A stretch of DNA of 64,000 nt from Leucobacter viscericola (GCF_011299575.1 NZ_CP049863.1:2356001-2420000), one strand, 5' to 3'; counted from the first letter of the stretch, positions 8,023 through 17,753 are shown. Numbers and translations: made by a program. Notes: generated by a model from the letters alone, not told the origin.

Positions 8023-8568
8023 CTACCGCGAGGGGTCGGCCGGGCAGTCTTGTTTGGGTGGAGCAGGATCCGCCGCGCAATCAGAGACCGACTCTGCCTC
8101 GGCATCGGTGGCGCTGAATCGGTGCCCTGGATCAAGTTTGGCGAGGATCGTGTAGGTGATTTCAGCAAGGGCCGAGGTGCCCGCGGAACCGAGCTCGTCA
8201 AAGATGAGGGTGCGCAGGGCGGCATCGTAAAGCGGTCGAACGCTGAGAAAAACTCGCTCACCCTCAGCGGTCAGCTCGGCGTTGGTCGCCCTGCCATCGT
8301 GCGGGCACGCGACTCGAACGATCAGGCCCTTACGCTCAAGCCCACTGACCACGCGAGACAGCCGGGGGAGCGTGGCGTTGGTGCGTGTTGCCAGCGCGCT
8401 GAGCTGAAGTCTGCTGTCGTCGGCCTCGTAGAGCGCTTCCAGCAGGGTGTATTCGAACGAGTGGATCCCGGAGTCGGCAAGGTGGCGGTCCAGGGTAGTG
8501 GGCAGCAGTTCGATGAGTGCCCGCAATCGCGCGATCGCTACCCGTTCCCCGTGCGACAACTCGCTCAT
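8023..8568 (-). CDS. MarR-family transcriptional regulator
   Basis: The 181-aa protein has a winged helix-turn-helix in which LSALATRTNATLPRLSRVVSGLERKGLIVR is the recognition region and CPHDGRATNAELTAEGERVF forms the wing with the usual D-x-R motif. The C terminus is a 35-residue Pro/Glu-rich tail with no recognisable fold. The start at 8568 lies 6 nt behind a perfect TATAAT (8575-8580, minus strand), so the mRNA is probably leaderless. The neighbouring doxX operator may be its target. Confidence 0.88.
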   Translation of the reverse strand: MSELSHGERVAIARLRALIELLPTTLDRHLADSGIHSFEYTLLEALYEADDSRLQLSALATRTNATLPRLSRVVSGLERKGLIVRVACPHDGRATNAELTAEGERVFLSVRPLYDAALRTLIFDELGSAGTSALAEITYTILAKLDPGHRFSATDAEAESVSDCAADPAPPKQDCPADPSR

Positions 8569-8656
8569 GGCCTCATTATAGGAGGGTGCCGAGGCGCTCC
8601 TGATCCCGAGCCGACTACGCTGTGATGCAAAGCCCCTCGATCTGAAAGGCAACCTA

Positions 8657-8968
8657 ATGATTCTTGCGTTCTCTGTTGCGCCAATGGGAGGCGAAAACGC
8701 CGATGGTTCTGTGAGCGAGGCCGTTGCCGCCGCGATTCGAGTGGTGCGCGACTCCGGTCTGCCGCACCGCACCTCGAGCATGTTCACCGAGATCGAGGGC
8801 GAATGGGACGAGGTGTTTGACGTGGTCAAGCGCGCGACCGAGGCGGTGCTGCCGTTTGGATCGCGGGTTTCACTCGTCATGAAGGCCGACATTCGCCCCG
8901 GGTTCGAGAACGAGCTCGACGCAAAGCTTGAACGGCTTGAGCGGGCGGTTGAGCGGTCGGGCGACTAA
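8657..8968 (+). CDS. MTH1187/YkoF-like thiamine-binding protein
   Basis: The 103-aa protein matches the DUF77 (MTH1187/YqgV) family: an N-terminal ILAFSVAPMG strand with VAAAIRVVRDSGLPHRTSSMFTEIEGEWDEVFDVVKRA and a closing segment in which SLVMKADIRPGFE is conserved. Structures from this family show a ferredoxin-like fold that binds thiamine in a tetramer; cytosolic thiamine buffering is the usual proposal. It has an AAAGG ribosome site before ATG 8657. Confidence 0.85.
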   Translation: MILAFSVAPMGGENADGSVSEAVAAAIRVVRDSGLPHRTSSMFTEIEGEWDEVFDVVKRATEAVLPFGSRVSLVMKADIRPGFENELDAKLERLERAVERSGD

Positions 8969-9022
8969 CCACGTTCGTCGAACCCCAGCTCACCCCCTTG
9001 CCCCCGTTCCCCACAAAATGCG

Positions 9023-9049
9023 ACACTGTACCAACAGTTGGTAAGGTGT
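9023..9049. promoter_or_regulatory. 27-bp palindrome upstream of the surface-protein gene
   Basis: TACCAAC (9029-9035) and GTTGGTA (9037-9043) flank a single A. Outer arms ACAC (9023-9026) and GTGT (9046-9049) extend the symmetry. The centre lies 63 bp before the start codon of the surface protein, a likely promoter position, so an operator is more likely than a terminator for the upstream gene. Confidence 0.5.
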
Positions 9050-9098
9050 GGCGGGGGGAAGCCGCCGCAACTTATTCCTAGGGGGAACTGGGAGTGGT

Positions 9099-12000
9099 AT
9101 GCGCGCTGCAACGACGGCGGAAAAATGGATGCGGGCGTTTGTAGCGCTCGCAATTGCAGTTGCTGGAACCCTCATCGGCGCGGCCCCGGCAAGCGCAGCA
9201 CCGACCCCGCAGGGATGTAACTATGCGGCGGCTGGCCAGGGCACCTATGCCAGAACGCTGTGCTGGATCGACATGACCGCCTACTCTGACGCGGCCGCCG
9301 GTGTGGGCAACGGCCAGCAGATGGTGTTGAATCTGCCGGGCGGCTACACGATGACCTACACGATCCAGCGCAGCGGCCGACAGATGTCGTCGTCACCACT
9401 TCCGCTGATCCCGAGCGCCTACATTGGCACCGGCGGTCACTACGGAGGTGTCGCCGGACGACCGGGCCTCTACCAGGTCAATCGTGCGGTCGATCCCTCA
9501 ACCAGCACCACGCTGCAGATGACCGACATCCGCATGCGCGACGTGAACGGCAACCCCGTGACGGCGTTCTCCATCGTTGGTGTCGACGTCGAACAGACAA
9601 CGACCGGTGAGACTGACACCTGGACCTCCGATAAGCCGATGAACCAGATCATTCCGAAGGGTAACTCCTGCCCGCAGACGTTCACGGGTGTCGGCACAAC
9701 AACGGTGGTGTGCGCCTCGAATGACACTCTCACACGCACCGGTACGGCCATGCTCGCGGCCGAGAACCCCACGTTCATGGGCCAGCGCATGCAGAACGCG
9801 ACGCAGGGTGTGCAGGGTGTGGCCTACGCCGTGCTGCTGCCAAAGGTGGAGCTGAAGAAGGTGGTCGACGGGCGCATCGATCCGAACGATGCGTTCTCCC
9901 TCTCGGTCGCCACCCAGGGCGGCAGCGTGCTCGCGACGGGGACCACGGGCACAACAGCCACCGGCACGACGGGTGAGGTTGAGACCATTGGCACTACAAA
10001 GGGCGACCCGTTTACCCTCGCCGAAACCTCCGCGCCCGGCAGCCTCTCGGGGTACATCACGAGCTGGGCCTGTACACGCGACGGCAAAGCTGATCCGAGC
10101 CTGCCGACGGGCCAGGTTGGATCCTCGGCGACCGTCGCCCCGGCAATCGGCGAGCTGATCTCGTGCACCATCACCAATACCGCCAAAGAGGTGGGGCTCA
10201 CCCTGCAAAAAACCGCGGGCACTCCCGTGGACGTTAATGGCAACGGGATCACCGATGCGGGAGACACGATCGGATACACCTTCACGGTCACCAACACCGG
10301 CGTGCTGCCGATGGAGAACGTCGTGGTGAATGATCCTCTGCTCGGATCCGTGACGTGCCCGACCGGGCCGCTTGCCGCGGGGGCGACGAGGGAGTGCGCG
10401 GGCTCGAGCGACTACACGATCACTGCGGCAGACGTGTCGAGAGGTACGGTGCTCAACGTAGCCGTTGCGACCGGCACCCCCACCGGCTCCAGCGCAACAA
10501 TCACCTCGAACACCTCCTCGACCTCAACTCCGGTAACGGCCGCGGCGCCAGCCCTGCAGCTGGTGAAGTCGGCGTTCGTCAATTTCATTTCGCGGGCTGG
10601 TGACTCCTACATCTACGACTTCGAGGTCACAAACACGGGCAACGTGCCGGTCTCTGACATCGTCATCAACGAGGTTTCTTTTTCGGGTTCGGGATCAGCG
10701 CCGGCCATCTCTTGCCCCACAACCTCGTTGGCGCCGACCCAGGCAATGAATTGCCGGGCCACCTACACGGCCACTCAGGCGGATGTTGACCGCGGCTCCG
10801 TCACCAACACGGCGACCGCGAGCGGAACAGCGAACGGTCCGGTGGTGTCTGACCCCTCATCGGTGGAGGTCTTGGCGAACCAGGATGCCTCGCTGCAGCT
10901 GACCAAATCAGCTGACCCCAGCGATTCGGCCTCGTTTGTGGTGGGCCAGGGAATCTCCTACACCTTTGTGGTGACGAACTCGGGCAACATCACCGTCAAC
11001 GATCTTGCGATCGAAGAGCTCGCGTTTACGGGAAGTGGTCCCATCGGTCCGATCGTCTGCGACCCAGGTGCTGATTCTCTCGAGCCGGGTCACCAGCTCG
11101 TGTGCCACACCAATTACGTGCTGACGCAGCAAGACGTTGACGCGGGGACACTCAAGAACAGCGCTGTCGCGCTCGGCACGCTGCCCGACGGTGATCCGAT
11201 CACATCGCCGGAGGCATCCGTGGATCTTCCGGCCGATCAGCTGCCGGCCCTGCAGCTCGAAAAGTTTGCGGATCCCACGACCGTGAACGCAGCCGGCGCG
11301 ACCGTAAATTACCGCTTTGTTGTGACGAACACCGGCAACGTCACGGTGAACACGGTTGCGGTCGCTGAGACGCAGTTCAGTGGATCCGGGCCTGCTCCCA
11401 CGATTGATTGCTCAGCGGGCCCGACCACACTGGTGCCGGGAGAAACGCTGACCTGCACGGCGAGCTACGTGACTACCGTCGCCGATGTGAACGCCGGTAC
11501 GCTCACGAACACGGCAACGGCCTCCGCTATAGCGCCCTCTGGCGCCGGAGTTGATGCACCGCCCTCAACGGCGACGGTTGACATAGCGCCAATTCGGTCG
11601 CTTTCGCTCGTGAAATCGGCATCGCCGACCGTGGTGTCTGCCGCGGGCGACTCCGTTGACTACTCCTTCCTCGTGACCAATACGGGAACGGTCACGCTGA
11701 GCAACATCACCGTTGCCGAGACCGCATTTTCAGGATCGGGCACGGCGCCAGTAGTGAGTTGCCCCGCGGGGGCGGCGTCGCTCGCTCCGAACGACTCCGT
11801 CACCTGCACGGCCTCCTACGCCATTACCCAGGCGGATATTGATGCGGGGTCGGTTGACAACACCGCGGTCGCCTCGGGTACGGCGCCCGCTGGCGGGGGA
11901 ACAATTACTTCCGACCCCTCAACGGCGACCGTCACGGCCGGGGCTACCCCGAACCTCACGATCATTAAGACCGCCGACGTCGGTACCGTTTCTGCGGTCG

Positions 12001-13478
12001 GTGACATCATCGAGTACTCGTTTGAGATAACGAACACGGGCAACGTGACCCTGCACGACGTTCGTGTGGTCGAGGGAATCTTCACGGGTGTGGGCGTGAG
12101 GAGCGCACCGAGCTGCCCCACCTCAACACTTGCACCCGGTGAGAGCGTTACCTGCACCTCGACCGTTGCCGTGCAGCAGCGCGATCTCGACGCAGGTCGA
12201 GTCAGTAATACGGCCTCTGCCTCTGGGGTGCCGCCGGCGGGAGGGGATCCCAAAATCTCACCACCGTCGACCGTCATCGTGCCGGTTGTCGCCTCACCCG
12301 CGCTTGAGCTTGTGAAGTCGGTTTCTCCCGCGGCGGTCACACAGGTGGGTGACACGGTGCAGTATTCCTTCGTCGTGACCAACACCGGTAACGTCACACT
12401 CTCCGGCGTCGAAATCGCTGAGGGAGCGTTCTCGGGGAGCGGGCCGGTTCCGGTGGTGACTTGCCCCTCGACGCAGCTTGCTCCGCAGTCGTCTTTGACC
12501 TGTACAGCGTCTTATCGGGCGACTCAGAGTGATGTAGACAACGGAACCGTCACGAACTCCGCAATCGCGCTCGGTACACCGCCGGGCGGGGGCGCGGCTG
12601 TCGAGAGTCCAGAATCCGAGGCGACGTTTGCTTCGATTGCGACCCCCGCGCTGTCAGTGGTGAAGACGGCTGACAAACCCAGGTATGGCGAGGGCGATAC
12701 GATCCACTATTCGTTCCTCGTGACAAACACGGGCAACACCACACTCGCTGGTGTCGCCGTTGACGAGATCAACTTCAACGGTTCGGGCCCGATCCCGAAT
12801 GTGACCTGCCCCGCAGTGGCGACCCTAGCTCCCGGAAAGGCGCTCACGTGCACCGCGGATTATCGGGCCACGGCGCGAGATGCCGCCACGGCGCATCTCG
12901 ATAACGTTGCAACGGCAAGGGGCAGCAGCACGAGTGCGGCACGAACGCCAGTCGTGTCGGATCCCTCGGCGGCTGTTGTAACCGCGGACCCGCCCGCCGT
13001 GGGCGCGGCGCTCAGCCTGACGAAGTTTGTCGACCCGGCGCAGCTCACGGAGTTCAAACCCGGCACCGTGCTGAACTATCGATTTGTGGTCGCGAACACC
13101 GGAGACGTTGCGGTGAACAGCATCACGATCGAGGAGACCTCGTTTAGCGGTTCGGGCGCCCGGCCGGTGGCCAGTTGCCCCAGTTCGCCGGCGATCCTGA
13201 ACCCCGGTGAGAGTGTTGTCTGCACCGCGAGTTACGTGCTCACGGAGCAGGATTCTGGCGCGCAGCGGATCGAGAACACAGCGATCGCGCACGGTTTCGA
13301 CGGAGACGGTGTGTCCGTTGATTCCGCAGCTTCGACCGCGGTTCTGAAACTGGTGCCTGCCATGCCGGTGACCGGGTTTGGCGCGACTGACTGGCTGCTG
13401 GCGGCGGTTTTGCTGGGGCTCGGTGGCGGGGTGCTTGCCGTCCGCGCCGCACGGAGGAGATCCGCGCTGAGCGCATAA
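9099..13478 (+). CDS. Sortase-anchored surface protein with nine DUF11-type repeats
   Basis: The 1,459-aa protein starts with a signal peptide (hydrophobic AFVALAIAVAGTLIGAA, cleavage near ASAAPTP). An N-terminal beta-rich domain of about 220 residues and a SpaA/prealbumin-like domain (about 250-370) follow. Nine repeats of about 110 residues come next, each with an LxLxKSA opening, an F-x-VTNTGNVT core, an FSGSG turn, a C-P...C-x-A-x-Y segment and a VxNTAxAxG close. The C terminus has MPVTG (residues 1422-1426), a membrane helix and an RRR tail, a sortase signal variant of LPXTG. Long DUF11 stalks usually display adhesins; the ligand is unknown. ATG 9099 is chosen because it gives a standard signal peptide. 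Confidence 0.85.
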   Translation: MRAATTAEKWMRAFVALAIAVAGTLIGAAPASAAPTPQGCNYAAAGQGTYARTLCWIDMTAYSDAAAGVGNGQQMVLNLPGGYTMTYTIQRSGRQMSSSPLPLIPSAYIGTGGHYGGVAGRPGLYQVNRAVDPSTSTTLQMTDIRMRDVNGNPVTAFSIVGVDVEQTTTGETDTWTSDKPMNQIIPKGNSCPQTFTGVGTTTVVCASNDTLTRTGTAMLAAENPTFMGQRMQNATQGVQGVAYAVLLPKVELKKVVDGRIDPNDAFSLSVATQGGSVLATGTTGTTATGTTGEVETIGTTKGDPFTLAETSAPGSLSGYITSWACTRDGKADPSLPTGQVGSSATVAPAIGELISCTITNTAKEVGLTLQKTAGTPVDVNGNGITDAGDTIGYTFTVTNTGVLPMENVVVNDPLLGSVTCPTGPLAAGATRECAGSSDYTITAADVSRGTVLNVAVATGTPTGSSATITSNTSSTSTPVTAAAPALQLVKSAFVNFISRAGDSYIYDFEVTNTGNVPVSDIVINEVSFSGSGSAPAISCPTTSLAPTQAMNCRATYTATQADVDRGSVTNTATASGTANGPVVSDPSSVEVLANQDASLQLTKSADPSDSASFVVGQGISYTFVVTNSGNITVNDLAIEELAFTGSGPIGPIVCDPGADSLEPGHQLVCHTNYVLTQQDVDAGTLKNSAVALGTLPDGDPITSPEASVDLPADQLPALQLEKFADPTTVNAAGATVNYRFVVTNTGNVTVNTVAVAETQFSGSGPAPTIDCSAGPTTLVPGETLTCTASYVTTVADVNAGTLTNTATASAIAPSGAGVDAPPSTATVDIAPIRSLSLVKSASPTVVSAAGDSVDYSFLVTNTGTVTLSNITVAETAFSGSGTAPVVSCPAGAASLAPNDSVTCTASYAITQADIDAGSVDNTAVASGTAPAGGGTITSDPSTATVTAGATPNLTIIKTADVGTVSAVGDIIEYSFEITNTGNVTLHDVRVVEGIFTGVGVRSAPSCPTSTLAPGESVTCTSTVAVQQRDLDAGRVSNTASASGVPPAGGDPKISPPSTVIVPVVASPALELVKSVSPAAVTQVGDTVQYSFVVTNTGNVTLSGVEIAEGAFSGSGPVPVVTCPSTQLAPQSSLTCTASYRATQSDVDNGTVTNSAIALGTPPGGGAAVESPESEATFASIATPALSVVKTADKPRYGEGDTIHYSFLVTNTGNTTLAGVAVDEINFNGSGPIPNVTCPAVATLAPGKALTCTADYRATARDAATAHLDNVATARGSSTSAARTPVVSDPSAAVVTADPPAVGAALSLTKFVDPAQLTEFKPGTVLNYRFVVANTGDVAVNSITIEETSFSGSGARPVASCPSSPAILNPGESVVCTASYVLTEQDSGAQRIENTAIAHGFDGDGVSVDSAASTAVLKLVPAMPVTGFGATDWLLAAVLLGLGGGVLAVRAARRRSALSA

Positions 13479-13526
13479 CTGCCTACGCCTTCAGCGTACG
13501 CAGCCGCAAATGTCTGAGGGCAGGAC

Positions 13527-13532
13527 TATCCT
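13527..13532 (+). promoter_or_regulatory. -10 element of the ABC exporter gene, leaderless start
   Basis: TATCCT lies 7 nt upstream of ATG 13540, and no ribosome site is present in front of either candidate ATG. This supports ATG 13540 over the in-frame ATG at 13510. Confidence 0.45.
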
Positions 13533-13539
13533 GCGAACT

Positions 13540-15423
13540 ATGAGCATGGCGGGTGGTGTACGAGGCGGGCGAGGCTCCCGCGTGTCTGGTGGCGACACCA
13601 AACTGCAGCGCGAGATGAACAAAGAGGCGCCTGAGATCCCAAGACTGGGAGGCAGGATCGCCGAGCTCTTCCAGCCCTATCGTGGTCGGCTGGTGGTCAT
13701 CGTTGTGCTGGTGCTTATCTCAGCGGCACTCGGCATTGTGCCCCCGCTGCTCACCGAGAGGGTGTTTGACGACGGGCTGTTCCCGCCGAGTGGTGCCCCG
13801 AACATGACCGTGCTCGCCTGGCTGGTGGGTGGCATGATTTTTGCCTACGTGCTCTCCAGTGGGCTCGGCATCGTGCAGACCCTGTTTACAGCCCGCGTTG
13901 GCAACCGGGTCATGGGAGACTTGCGGATCCGGCTCTTTGAGCACCTGCAGTCGATGGAACTGGGGTTCTTTTCCCGCACGAAGACCGGTGTGATCCAGTC
14001 CCGCCTGCAGAACGACGTCGGTGGGGTCGCAAACGTGCTCACCAACACGGTGTCGAACGTGATCGGGAACACCGTCAACGTGATTGCGGCCGTTGTTGCG
14101 ATGCTGCTGTTGAGCTGGCAGTTGACGCTGATCGCGCTCGTGCTGATGCCCGTGATTGTGTTCGCGCAGCGCCGGGTGGGTCAGGTGCGCGCGAAAATTG
14201 CCGGTCGCACCCAGGAGTCACTGTCAGAGATGACCGCGATCACACAAGAGACACTCTCGATCTCGGGGGTGCTGCTCGCGAAGACCTTTTCGAGGCAACA
14301 AGCAGAGACCGAGCGCTACTCGGGGGAGAACGACACCCAGATCGAACTGCAGGTGCGGCAGACCATGAGCGGTCAGGTGTTCTTCGCGCTCGTGAGTGTG
14401 TTCATGTCTGCGATTCCAGCGATCGTGTATTTGGTGTCTGGCTGGCTGATCTCGGGGGCGCAGGGATCGGGATTTGATCCCGGCATCACCGCGGGCACGA
14501 TCGTGGCGTTCACCACGGTGCAGTCTCGGCTGTTGTTCCCGCTGATGGCGCTGATGCGTGTTGCGCTCGATCTGCAGACCTCACGCGCACTGTTCGCCCG
14601 CATCTTTGAGTACCTCGACCTGAAGCCCACGATCGTCGATCTGCCCGATGCGCGTACGCCCTCGATGGAGCAGTCACACGACGGCAGCGTTGAGTTTGAA
14701 GAGGTCACTTTCCGTTACCCCGACGCCAGTTCTGACGAGCCGCCCACACTCGACCGAGTGTCGTTCAGCGTTGCGCCCGGCGAGTTCGTCGCGTTTGTGG
14801 GGGCGTCAGGATCAGGCAAGACCACCATCGGCTCGCTCGTTCCCAGGCTCTACGACGCGACCTCGGGTGTCGTGCGCTACGGCGGCGACGACGTGCGCGA
14901 GCTGCGGCAGGGTGAACTGATGGATCGGATCGGGGTGGTTACGCAGGAGGCCTACCTGTTCCACGCCTCGATCGCCGCGAATCTGCGCTACGCCAAACCC
15001 GATGCGACCGATGCTGAGTTGGAGGCCGCGGCACGGCTCGCGAACATTCACGACACCATCGAATCGTTTGCTGACGGCTACGACACGATCGTTGGTGAGC
15101 GCGGTTACCGGCTTTCCGGCGGTGAAAAGCAGCGGATCGCGATCGCGCGGGTGCTGCTGAAAAACCCGCGAGTGCTGGTGCTCGACGAGGCGACGAGTGC
15201 CCTCGACACCGTGAATGAGCGCATCGTGCAGCGGGCCCTGGACGGTGCACGTAGCGGCCGCACGACAATCGCGATTGCGCACCGGCTCTCAACCATCTTC
15301 GAGGCGGACCGCATCTACGTGGTCGGCGGGGGCCGCATTCTTGAGCAGGGCACCCACGCAGAGCTGCTGGCCCGTGAGGGCGCCTACGCGACGCTCTTTG
15401 AGCAGCAGCACCGTGCTGGGTGA
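13540..15423 (+). CDS. ABC exporter with fused membrane and ATPase domains
   Basis: The 627-aa half-transporter has six membrane helices (about residues 50-350) followed by a nucleotide-binding domain. Walker A is GASGSGKTT, the Q-loop is VTQEAYLF, the signature is LSGGEKQR, Walker B is VLVLDEATSALD and the H-loop is AHRLST, all intact. It would act as a homodimer like MsbA/BmrA-type multidrug or lipid exporters; there is no partner gene nearby. A cytoplasmic Gly/Arg-rich N-terminal tail of about 40 residues precedes the first helix. The substrate is unknown. Confidence 0.92.
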   Translation: MSMAGGVRGGRGSRVSGGDTKLQREMNKEAPEIPRLGGRIAELFQPYRGRLVVIVVLVLISAALGIVPPLLTERVFDDGLFPPSGAPNMTVLAWLVGGMIFAYVLSSGLGIVQTLFTARVGNRVMGDLRIRLFEHLQSMELGFFSRTKTGVIQSRLQNDVGGVANVLTNTVSNVIGNTVNVIAAVVAMLLLSWQLTLIALVLMPVIVFAQRRVGQVRAKIAGRTQESLSEMTAITQETLSISGVLLAKTFSRQQAETERYSGENDTQIELQVRQTMSGQVFFALVSVFMSAIPAIVYLVSGWLISGAQGSGFDPGITAGTIVAFTTVQSRLLFPLMALMRVALDLQTSRALFARIFEYLDLKPTIVDLPDARTPSMEQSHDGSVEFEEVTFRYPDASSDEPPTLDRVSFSVAPGEFVAFVGASGSGKTTIGSLVPRLYDATSGVVRYGGDDVRELRQGELMDRIGVVTQEAYLFHASIAANLRYAKPDATDAELEAAARLANIHDTIESFADGYDTIVGERGYRLSGGEKQRIAIARVLLKNPRVLVLDEATSALDTVNERIVQRALDGARSGRTTIAIAHRLSTIFEADRIYVVGGGRILEQGTHAELLAREGAYATLFEQQHRAG

Positions 15424-15496
15424 CGGGTTGTCAGGCTTGCCACTCGTGTTCTGAAGGGCTCCAGGTGGTGCCTGTGACCCCGCGCTCACTGGCCAG

Positions 15497-15910
15497 TCAT
15501 GCTCCCATGGCTTCGCGTAAGATCGCGATGTCGTGTGCATCGAGCGGCACGAGTCCACGACGCAATTGATACCCCCAGTTTGGCCCACTCGTGAGATGAA
15601 GTAAGGGTTTTACCTCCGCGAGGGGAACGGCCCGCGTTTCCAAATATTCCGCTCGCCGCCGGAACGGCTTGAAGCAACCCTCGTCGGATTGCCAGATCTC
15701 GCCGTCCTCGATCTTCGCGAACGCGGTGAACATGCGTAGTGGTGTCGTGTCACCGAGCTCTTCAACCGAGGAGTAGTAGATGAATGGGTCCCCGGGGTTC
15801 ATTCGGGCGAGCGGCGCACGCTTTCCGTGGTTGACCTGCACTATCCCAAGGGAGTGCGCACGGCGCACATGCGCCGCTGACACGACCCCGAGCCAGCCGT
15901 TCTGAGCCAT
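15497..15910 (-). CDS. EVE (PUA-like) domain protein, UPF0310 family
   Basis: The 137-aa protein is a single EVE domain: GWLGVVSAAHVRRA at the N terminus, GDPFIYYSSVEE in the middle, and FRRRAEYLETRAVPLAEVKPLL with a closing WGYQLRRGLVPL. EVE domains share the PUA/YTH fold and are proposed to bind modified bases in DNA or RNA; many are linked to restriction or defence loci. Here it stands alone, with a palindrome over its promoter. Start 15910 is chosen because homology begins with WLGVVS; 15928 is a less likely alternative. Confidence 0.82.
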   Translation of the reverse strand: MAQNGWLGVVSAAHVRRAHSLGIVQVNHGKRAPLARMNPGDPFIYYSSVEELGDTTPLRMFTAFAKIEDGEIWQSDEGCFKPFRRRAEYLETRAVPLAEVKPLLHLTSGPNWGYQLRRGLVPLDAHDIAILREAMGA

Positions 15911-15929
15911 AAAACACCATCTTTCCAAT

Positions 15930-15947
15930 TACTAAGCGCACTTAGTA
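15930..15947. promoter_or_regulatory. Palindromic operator over the EVE-gene promoter
   Basis: TACTAAG (15930-15936) and CTTAGTA (15941-15947) are perfect 7-bp arms around CGCA. The TATACT-like -10 of the minus-strand EVE gene overlaps the distal arm, so binding would block transcription. The regulator is not identified. Confidence 0.5.
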
Positions 15948-15990
15948 TAAGTGGATCGATGAAGCAGTGCAAACCCCTTGTTGCGGAGGG

Positions 15991-17655
15991 CTATGTGAGG
16001 TCCGCTGACCGCGCAATGTGCGACCTCGCGTGCGCGAGCGCGGGATCGAGGTCGCTGAAGAGGTGATTGGGGTGCCGCAGCGCATCGATGGCCCCGAGCT
16101 TCTGCAGCATAGGGCGGTGCTCAGGGCGAATCCCCTTCAGCAGCACCGTGACTCCACGCTGTTCGAGGGCACCCACAAGCTCAGAGAGTGCATTCGCCCC
16201 GGTGGCATCGATGAACTGCAATGCGGAAAGCTGCAGGATCACCACCTCTACACCCGGTTCGTTGGTGATTTCGTCGACGAGGCGATCGGCGGCACCAAAG
16301 AAGAGCGACCCCTCGATCTGGAAGAGTGCGATGCGCTCGTCGCCGGGTTCGGGATCGCCGGGCAGTTCTCGACGGTGAGCGCCGCTCAGGCGGCTGAGCG
16401 CGCGCAGCGCGAAGAAGGCGGCAACTGCGAGGCCGATAAAGACCGCGATAACCAGGTCGAAGGCGACAGTAACAAACAGGGTGATCGCAAACACGGCCGT
16501 GCTTGAGCGGCCGGAGCGCCCAACCCGCTTCATGGTCGAGAGTGACACCATGCGAGCCGCGGTCATCATGAGCACCCCGGAGAGCGCGGCGAGCGGTACC
16601 TGCGCTACGACGGACGCCGCCGCGAGCACCACCAGCATCAACACGAGCGAGTGGATAACGGACGAGAGTCGTGTCTTGGCTCCGCTGCGCACGTTGACCG
16701 CGGTGCGTGCGATGGCGCCCGTTGCGGGCATGCCCCCGAAGAGCCCCGACGCGAGTGACGCGAGCCCCTGACCAACGAGCTCGCGATCCGCGTTGACCTG
16801 CCCGGTGTCTGCAAGCGTGGCGGCGACTCGCGCCGACAGCAGCGACTCGATGGCGGCGAGTGCGGCGACCGCAAGGGCGGGGCCGGTGAGGCTCGCGAGC
16901 AACTCCGGGCTCAGCGCCGGGAGTGAGGGGGCCGGGAGCGACTGGGGCAGCGCGCCGATCGTGTCGAGGGGCAGCTGCGTCAGCACAGCAATGAGCGACA
17001 CAACAACAATGGCAATGAAGGAGGCAGGCAGAGCGGCGCTGATCCTGCCCGACAGCAACATGATCGCGGCAACCGCAAGTACCGCCCCGATTGGCAGCAG
17101 GGCTCCGGGCCAGCTCGCCTCACCGATTGACTGGAACGCTGCGACAACGGCGTTGGTGGAGTGGCCCGTGCCCTCAACCCCAACCGCGGCGGGCACCTGC
17201 TGCAAGAAGATGATGACCCCGATGCCCGCGGTAAATCCCTCGATCACCGGCCACGGAATGTAGCTCACCGCTCGGCCGAGCCGCACGATCCCCGCTGCCA
17301 ACACGATGATCCCCGCCATAATGCTGACGACGGCAACCGCGCCAACTCCGTGCGCCGCCACAATCGGAGCGAGCACCACAACCATCGCCCCGGTTGGGCC
17401 GGAGACCTGCACGTTGGATCCACCAAACACCGCAGCAACGAGCCCCGCGACAATCGCTGTGATGAGCCCGGCTTCGGCTCCCGCGCCCGAGCTGACCCCG
17501 AAGGCGAGAGCGAGCGGCAGCGCGACGATCCCGACCGTCAGACCCGCAACGAGATCTGCCCGCCAGCTTTTGCGCAGCCCGCGATAGTCCGCCCGTGAGG
17601 GCAAGAGAGTTCGTAGCTGGGAGAGCGCGTGACCCTTCCGCAAATTGGCCCGCAT
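15991..17655 (-). CDS. SulP-family anion transporter with STAS domain
   Basis: The 554-aa carrier has the SLC26/SulP layout: a membrane domain of about 10-14 helices beginning after RADLVAGLTVGIVALPLALAFG (about residues 33-400), then a cytoplasmic STAS domain (about 440-554). The STAS domain includes the helix motif FIDATGANAL, where SpoIIAA-type proteins carry the phosphorylatable Ser. Substrates in the family include sulfate, bicarbonate and dicarboxylates; no sulfur genes are nearby, so the substrate is open. The ATG follows a TAGGGT box by 6 nt (minus strand, 17662-17667). It is divergent from the kdp operon. Confidence 0.9.
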   Translation of the reverse strand: MRANLRKGHALSQLRTLLPSRADYRGLRKSWRADLVAGLTVGIVALPLALAFGVSSGAGAEAGLITAIVAGLVAAVFGGSNVQVSGPTGAMVVVLAPIVAAHGVGAVAVVSIMAGIIVLAAGIVRLGRAVSYIPWPVIEGFTAGIGVIIFLQQVPAAVGVEGTGHSTNAVVAAFQSIGEASWPGALLPIGAVLAVAAIMLLSGRISAALPASFIAIVVVSLIAVLTQLPLDTIGALPQSLPAPSLPALSPELLASLTGPALAVAALAAIESLLSARVAATLADTGQVNADRELVGQGLASLASGLFGGMPATGAIARTAVNVRSGAKTRLSSVIHSLVLMLVVLAAASVVAQVPLAALSGVLMMTAARMVSLSTMKRVGRSGRSSTAVFAITLFVTVAFDLVIAVFIGLAVAAFFALRALSRLSGAHRRELPGDPEPGDERIALFQIEGSLFFGAADRLVDEITNEPGVEVVILQLSALQFIDATGANALSELVGALEQRGVTVLLKGIRPEHRPMLQKLGAIDALRHPNHLFSDLDPALAHARSHIARSADLT

Positions 17656-17699
17656 ACCTCCACCCTACGAGATGCCGAGAATTCTCGCGGATCGGGCAA

Positions 17700-17753
17700 G
17701 ACCGTAGGGATCCCGTTAGCGTTCGATGTCTGACCGTATGGATACCGTTAGGA
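17700..17753 (+). promoter_or_regulatory. Two 22-bp direct repeats in the kdp promoter
   Basis: GACCGTAGGGATCCCGTTAG (from 17700) and GACCGTATGGATACCGTTAG (from 17732) agree at most positions over 22 bp, 32 bp apart (about three helical turns). The second copy ends on a TAGGAT -10-like box (17749-17754) that lacks a recognisable -35, as expected for an activator-dependent promoter. The response regulator KdpE, encoded at the end of this operon, is the obvious candidate, but binding is inferred. Confidence 0.5.
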
